Shown piece by piece: positions 18,601 to 22,221 of a DNA stretch of 22,221 bases. The translations under genes were made by a program, and so were the position numbers. The stretch spans positions 1 to 22,221 of the forward strand of contig JADJPR010000014.1 in assembly GCA_016713135.1 (NCBI GenBank), in the 5' to 3' direction. How positions within the stretch are numbered: position 1 is the first letter of the stretch; every line of letters begins with the position of its first letter. The notes under the pieces were generated by a model, which was given only the letters and a program-made list of their open reading frames with translations, did no database searches and had not been told where the DNA came from. The stretch is from Rhodanobacteraceae bacterium (GTDB lineage: Bacteria > Pseudomonadota > Gammaproteobacteria > Xanthomonadales > SZUA-5).

Positions 18601-19650
18601 ATGCGTGGAATATCCGGAAAGTTCACCCTGCTTGCGCTGCTGGCACTGACGGCGCAGGGCGCGACCCTTGCGGCGCAGGATGCGCCAGGCGTGCTGGAGG
18701 GCCGGTTGTCAGATCCGGACGGAAGGCGAGTGGAGCGGCTGGAAGCCGACATCGTGCTGACCGGACCCCAGGGCCGCGCCGTGGGCCGCGCCCGGGCCGA
18801 CGGCAGCTATCGCATCGAGGCCATCGCGCCGGGCACCTACACTCTTGCTCTGGAGCTTCCCACGCGCATCTTCGAACGCTACGAGCGTGCCGGCGTGGTC
18901 GTGCGGCCCGGCCGCAATGAAGCGCTGGACCTGACCCTCACCTGGGGCATGAACCTGGGAACGGTGGGCGACGACCCGCTGATGCAGGGCGTGGACCTGC
19001 GCGCGAAGACCCGCAACGTCGACGGGCCGGTGCCCCGGACACCGGATGGCAAGCCGGACCTTTCCGGCGTCTGGGTCAACTTCGGCGATTCCTACGCCGG
19101 CGCGATACCCATGCAGCCGTGGGCGCAGCAGATGCACGACGAGTGGCGCAAGATCCGCCAGGACAACCCCGGCGCCTACTGCCTGCCGCAGTCCGGCCTG
19201 ATGACGATGACGAACTATCCGTACAAGTTCGTCCAGACGCCGGGCCTTATCGTGCAGCTGGTGGAGGATATGGTCATCAGCCACCGCCAGATCCATCTGG
19301 ATGGCCGCGGCCATCCCGATCCGGACCAGTGGAATCCGTCCTGGTATGGCCACTCGATCGGCCGCTGGGAAGGCGACACGCTGGTCGTCGAGACCGTCGG
19401 CTTCAACGACAGCACGCCGGGATTCGGCATCCACTCCCGAGTCGCTGAAGGTCACGGAACGATTCACGCGCACCAGCCGCGGACGCCTGCGCATCACGGT
19501 GACCGCCGAGGATCCCGAGGCCTGGACCGCGCCTGGGTCAGGGAGCGCGAGGCGGGCCTCGCCGAAGGCACGGAGATCGTCGAATTCGTCTGTGCGGAGG
19601 GCGCTCCGGCGCAGTCCGCGAAACGCGCTCCCTGGCGGGCGCGCCCATGA
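18601..19650 (+). CDS. Exported protein of unknown function with carboxypeptidase-regulatory-like domain; two compensating frameshifts
   Basis: Function not recognised. ATG 18601 gives a signal peptide (KFTLLALLALTAQGATLAAQ). Residues about 30-120 look like a carboxypeptidase regulatory-like/CnaB beta-sandwich: GRLSDPDGRRVERLEADI, ADGSYRIEAIAPGTYTLALELP. The rest begins TPDGKPDLSGVWVNF and continues with GAYCLPQSGLMTMTNYPYKF, VEDMVISHRQIHLDGRGHP, WNPSWYGHSIGRWEGDTLVVETVGFND. That block recurs in exported hypothetical proteins of environmental proteobacteria and acidobacteria, often beside DUF6152 genes. One extra C near 19436 and one missing base near 19530 put about 95 bases in another frame, where ESLKVTERFTRTSRGRL continues the protein. 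Either sequence error or a mutated segment. About 349 residues. Its stop overlaps ATG 19647. Confidence 0.75.
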   Translation: MRGISGKFTLLALLALTAQGATLAAQDAPGVLEGRLSDPDGRRVERLEADIVLTGPQGRAVGRARADGSYRIEAIAPGTYTLALELPTRIFERYERAGVVVRPGRNEALDLTLTWGMNLGTVGDDPLMQGVDLRAKTRNVDGPVPRTPDGKPDLSGVWVNFGDSYAGAIPMQPWAQQMHDEWRKIRQDNPGAYCLPQSGLMTMTNYPYKFVQTPGLIVQLVEDMVISHRQIHLDGRGHPDPDQWNPSWYGHSIGRWEGDTLVVETVGFNDSTPGFGIHSRVAEGHGTIHAHQPRTPAHHGDRRGSRGLDRAWVREREAGLAEGTEIVEFVCAEGAPAQSAKRAPWRARP

Positions 19651-19676
19651 AATTCCTTTCTGAGGAGAAGCCCACC

Positions 19677-20084
19677 ATGAAATCGCAGTCCAGGTTCCTT
19701 CCGGCGGTGTTGCTGGCGTTCGCAGCCCTGCCCGCGGTCGCCCACCATTCGTTTGCCGCGCAGTTCGATTCCAACAAGCCGCTGACCATCAGCGGCACCG
19801 TGACCAAGCTCGAATGGACCAATCCCCATGCGCGCTTCTTCGTCGACGTGAAGGATGCCAAGGGCAAGGTGACCAATTTCGAGGTCGAACTGGGCAGCCC
19901 CAACAAGCTGCTGCGCTACGGGTGGAACCGCAAATCCATGCAGAGCGGCGACAGCGTCACCGTCGAGGGGTTCCAGTCCCGTGATGGCATGCCGTTGATC
20001 AATGCGAAGGCCGTCAAGTTCGCGGACGGCAGGTCGATCAGCGCGGGCTCATCGCTCGTCGACGCCTCGGACAAGAAAGAGTAA
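19677..20084 (+). CDS. DUF6152 family exported protein
   Basis: Small periplasmic protein of unknown function, 135 residues. A signal peptide (SRFLPAVLLAFAALPAVA) ends just before HHSFAAQFD, the hallmark N-terminus of mature DUF6152 proteins. This is followed by KPLTISGTVTKLEWTNPHARFFVDVKD, FEVELGSPNKLLRYGW and LKSGD-like MQSGDSVTVEGFQSRDG. The adjacent His pair at the mature N-terminus could bind metal (speculation). ATG 19677 is chosen over ATG 19647 because AGGAG lies nine bases upstream and the signal peptide then starts normally. It sits 26 bases after the preceding gene and six before the oxygenase gene, so the three are very probably one operon. Confidence 0.88.
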   Translation: MKSQSRFLPAVLLAFAALPAVAHHSFAAQFDSNKPLTISGTVTKLEWTNPHARFFVDVKDAKGKVTNFEVELGSPNKLLRYGWNRKSMQSGDSVTVEGFQSRDGMPLINAKAVKFADGRSISAGSSLVDASDKKE

Positions 20085-20090
20085 TCAACG

Positions 20091-21638
20091 ATGACCGGCG
20101 AACGGGGCGGCCCCGCATCGAAGGACAGGCGGCGCTTCCTGGCCAGTGCCGCCGTGGGCGCGGCGGTCACGGTGGGCGCCGCAGCGGCGCCAGCCGTCGC
20201 GGCCGGGGTGGATTTCCCGAAGGCGCGCGGCAAGTTCGGTGCCGGTGGCTCCGAGGCCGGTGGCGTGAGCCGCGCCGAGATGACGCTGCACGACTGCGAG
20301 GTGGAGGGGCAGATGCCGCTCGATCTCGACGGCACCTTCTATCGCGTGGGTCCGGACGCCCAGTACCCCAAGCCCAAGGCATACGAAGACGACATCTTCT
20401 TCGACGGCGAAGGCCATGTGTCGATGTTCCGCTTCCGCAACGGCCACGTGGATTTCACGAGTCGCTACGTCAGGAATGACCGCTGGAAGGCGCAGCACGA
20501 GGCGCGCCGGTCGCTGTTCGGTTACTACCGCAATCGCGCGAGCGATGATCCGAGCGTCCAGAACGTTCGGCGCGGATCCCACAATACCCACGTGTGGGTG
20601 CATGCCAACCGGCTCTACGCGCTGAAGGAAGACTCCCCGCCCGCGCTCATCCATCCGCATACGCTCGAAACGCTGGATGCCAACTACACCTTCGGCGGCG
20701 CGCTGACGTCACAGACCTTCACCGCGCACCCCAAGAACGACCCGGAAACCGGCGAGATGTTCGCCTTCGGCTACGAGGCCACGGGCCTCGGCAGCACCGA
20801 CATCAACGTGTTCTCCGTGGGGCGCGACGGCGGCATCAAGTGGTCTGCGTGGATCAACGCACCGTACTGCTGCATGCTGCATGACTTCGCGGTCACGCGG
20901 CGGCACATCGCCTTCCTGGCGATCCCGATGGCCTACAGCCCGGCCTCTCCGGTTCACTGGGCCTGGGACAGCACCAAGCAGCCATGGCTCGGCGTGATGC
21001 GTCGCGGCGGTGACGGCAAGGACATCCGCTGGGTCCCCGGTCCGATGAACATGAGCGACCACACGATGGGTTCGTGGTCGGATGGCGATCGGTTCTACTG
21101 GGACATGGATGGCGCCGACGGCAACCGCTTCCCGTTCTTCCCGCACCTGCACGACAGCTTCGATCCGGTGAAGGGCCAGGCGCGGGTCCGGCGCTTCTCG
21201 ATGGACCTTTCAAAGAAGCGCATCACGAACTTCGACATGCAGGTGCTGTACCCCGACGTGACCGGGGCGCTGTCGAGGCAGGATGATCGCTACAACGTCG
21301 ATCCCTACCGCTACGGCTTCCTGGTCTCGAACACGCCGGGCAAGGGCGCGGGCTGGACGATGTTCGATCACCAGGCACGCAGCCATCGCACCTACAACCC
21401 GGGTCCGGATATTTCTCTGAATGAGGCGGTGTTCGCGCCGCGGCGCAAGGGCGCGCCGGAGGCCGATGGCTACCTGATGGGCATGGCCTACTTCCAGAAG
21501 GAGAATCGATCGGAAGTGCTGGTGCTCGATACCCAGGACATCACCGCCGGTCCCATCGCGCGCGTGCAGCTGCCGTTCAAGGCCACGCCACAGATCCACG
21601 GCAACTGGATACCGGCCGATCAGCTGCCGGCGGTGTGA
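20091..21638 (+). CDS. Carotenoid oxygenase family protein (lignostilbene-dioxygenase-like) with Tat signal
   Basis: Non-haem Fe(II) dioxygenase of the carotenoid cleavage/RPE65/lignostilbene dioxygenase family, which splits a C=C bond into two carbonyl products. Family features in the 515-residue protein: DLDGTFYRVGPDAQYP, FFDGEGHVSMFRF, and four candidate iron ligands, His213 (TAHPKNDPETGEMF), His264 (MLHDFAVT), His324 (SDHTMGSW) and His503 (QIHGNWIP). The N-terminus has a twin-arginine signal (DRRRFLASAAVGAAVTVGAAAAP, 12-34), predicting export of the folded, metal-loaded enzyme. It follows DUF6152 by six bases. Its 3' end overlaps the convergent transporter gene by 19 bases. Substrate (lignostilbene, stilbenoid, carotenoid or other) cannot be read from sequence. 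Confidence 0.9.
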   Translation: MTGERGGPASKDRRRFLASAAVGAAVTVGAAAAPAVAAGVDFPKARGKFGAGGSEAGGVSRAEMTLHDCEVEGQMPLDLDGTFYRVGPDAQYPKPKAYEDDIFFDGEGHVSMFRFRNGHVDFTSRYVRNDRWKAQHEARRSLFGYYRNRASDDPSVQNVRRGSHNTHVWVHANRLYALKEDSPPALIHPHTLETLDANYTFGGALTSQTFTAHPKNDPETGEMFAFGYEATGLGSTDINVFSVGRDGGIKWSAWINAPYCCMLHDFAVTRRHIAFLAIPMAYSPASPVHWAWDSTKQPWLGVMRRGGDGKDIRWVPGPMNMSDHTMGSWSDGDRFYWDMDGADGNRFPFFPHLHDSFDPVKGQARVRRFSMDLSKKRITNFDMQVLYPDVTGALSRQDDRYNVDPYRYGFLVSNTPGKGAGWTMFDHQARSHRTYNPGPDISLNEAVFAPRRKGAPEADGYLMGMAYFQKENRSEVLVLDTQDITAGPIARVQLPFKATPQIHGNWIPADQLPAV

Positions 21639-22221
21639 TTCCGGCCGGCACGTCCAGCCAGCGATGCGAGCAACCCAGTTGCCAGCAGCGCGACCGCTAT
21701 CGCCCATAGCGGCAGCGTGAACATGCTGCGCGCGGGGTAACCGGCCGCCTGCATCGCACCTCCGGCCAGCGGCCCCACCATGGAGCCCAGCCGGCCGGCC
21801 GCCATGGCGGCACCAACGCCGGTGGAGCGGCAGCGCTCGGGATAAAGATGCCCGGCAAGGGTTCCGAGCACGCTCTGGCTGCCTACCAGGCCAAATCCGA
21901 AGGCGATCATCAGGACGCCGAGCGCGCCATTGCCTAGCCCGAAGGCGGCCAGCAGCGCTGCGCTGGTGAAGGCGATGCCGAGCAGCACCGACAGCCAGTG
22001 GAGCCCGAAGCGGGCGAAGGCCGGCGCCGAGAGAAATACAGCGCCCACGCCTGCCGCGTGGATCCAGCCGGTCAGCGTCGCGGCGCGAGTTGCCGCATGG
22101 CCCTCGGCCTCCAGCAGCAGCGGCAACCAGCTGGTAACCAGATGCATGGCCAGCATGGAACCAGCGAACGCCGCCCACAGCGTCACGGTGATCCATGCCC
22201 GCTGCGGCGCGAACAGTTCCC
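21620..22221 (-). CDS. MFS transporter, C-terminal half (aromatic acid:H+ symporter-like), truncated by the window edge
   Basis: Inner-membrane major facilitator; only the last ~200 residues are in the window and the frame is open to the right edge (ELFAPQRAWITVTLWAAF...). Six hydrophobic segments correspond to helices 7-12. The segments ALGVLMIAFGFGLVGSQSVLGTLAGHLYPERCRSTGVGAAMAAGRLGSMVGPLAGG follow the helix 10-11 pattern YPxxxRxTGVGxxxxxGRxGxxxGP of the aromatic acid:H+ symporter (AAHS) family that takes up benzoate-type acids. Stop TGA is at 21622-21620, inside the end of the oxygenase gene. GTG 22186 is not a true start. Convergent with the oxygenase, it may import an aromatic product (inference). 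Confidence 0.82.
   Translation of the reverse strand, partial: ELFAPQRAWITVTLWAAFAGSMLAMHLVTSWLPLLLEAEGHAATRAATLTGWIHAAGVGAVFLSAPAFARFGLHWLSVLLGIAFTSAALLAAFGLGNGALGVLMIAFGFGLVGSQSVLGTLAGHLYPERCRSTGVGAAMAAGRLGSMVGPLAGGAMQAAGYPARSMFTLPLWAIAVALLATGLLASLAGRAGRNHTAGS

Noticed and set aside
21210..22196. Reverse open frame of about 328 codons running through the oxygenase 3' part and the transporter
   Set aside because: It is out of frame with the MFS helices and antisense to the oxygenase; the hydrophobic MFS sequence is in the frame ending at 21620.

Overview
The window is GC-rich DNA (about two thirds G+C by eye). It reads as a gammaproteobacterial chromosome segment. The gene order sucC-sucD-nadE / bamD (reverse) / rluD-pgeF ... 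clpB, fmdB-DUF502 and the high identity of ClpB, SucD and RluD to the E. coli proteins support this class. The accessory half (Tat-exported sulfatase, DUF6152, carotenoid-oxygenase-type dioxygenase) suggests an environmental, aromatic- or steroid-degrading lineage such as the Steroidobacterales/Nevskiales. That finer placement is inference from gene content only.

Region A (1-5.4 kb) holds housekeeping genes: succinyl-CoA synthetase sucC/sucD, glutamine-dependent NAD+ synthetase nadE, the convergent BAM lipoprotein bamD, and the divergent 23S rRNA pseudouridine synthase rluD. Every gene except the sucD core is split over two or three frames by single-base indels. Conserved residues continue across each break, so this looks like poor consensus sequence near a contig end rather than gene decay. 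Bases 1-143 hold no recognisable gene.

Region B (5.4-11.2 kb) is clean housekeeping sequence: the rest of rluD, pgeF, a ZIP metal transporter, clpB with a plausible heat-shock promoter, a FmdB-type zinc ribbon protein and a DUF502 membrane protein.

Region C (11.2-13.9 kb) is a class III transaminase and a glutamine synthetase-like ligase. They are joined to fmdB-DUF502 and to each other by 4-base stop/start overlaps, which implies one translationally coupled transcript. A 7-bp GC hairpin separates them from the convergent genes that follow.

Region D (13.9-22.2 kb) is accessory metabolism around a divergent regulator pair. Leftward runs a TetR regulator, a Tat-exported type I sulfatase and an NAD(P)-dependent aldehyde dehydrogenase. 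Rightward runs an AraC regulator with a FeaR-like sensor half, an exported protein of unknown function, a DUF6152 protein and a twin-arginine carotenoid/lignostilbene-type oxygenase. A convergent, edge-truncated MFS transporter resembling aromatic-acid symporters follows. A perfect inverted repeat lies inside the predicted TetR promoter. A reasonable but unproven reading is a catabolic module for an aromatic or isoprenoid compound, possibly sulfated: desulfation, oxidative C=C cleavage in the periplasm, uptake of the product, then aldehyde oxidation. I saw no tRNA, rRNA, insertion sequence, CRISPR array or phage gene.
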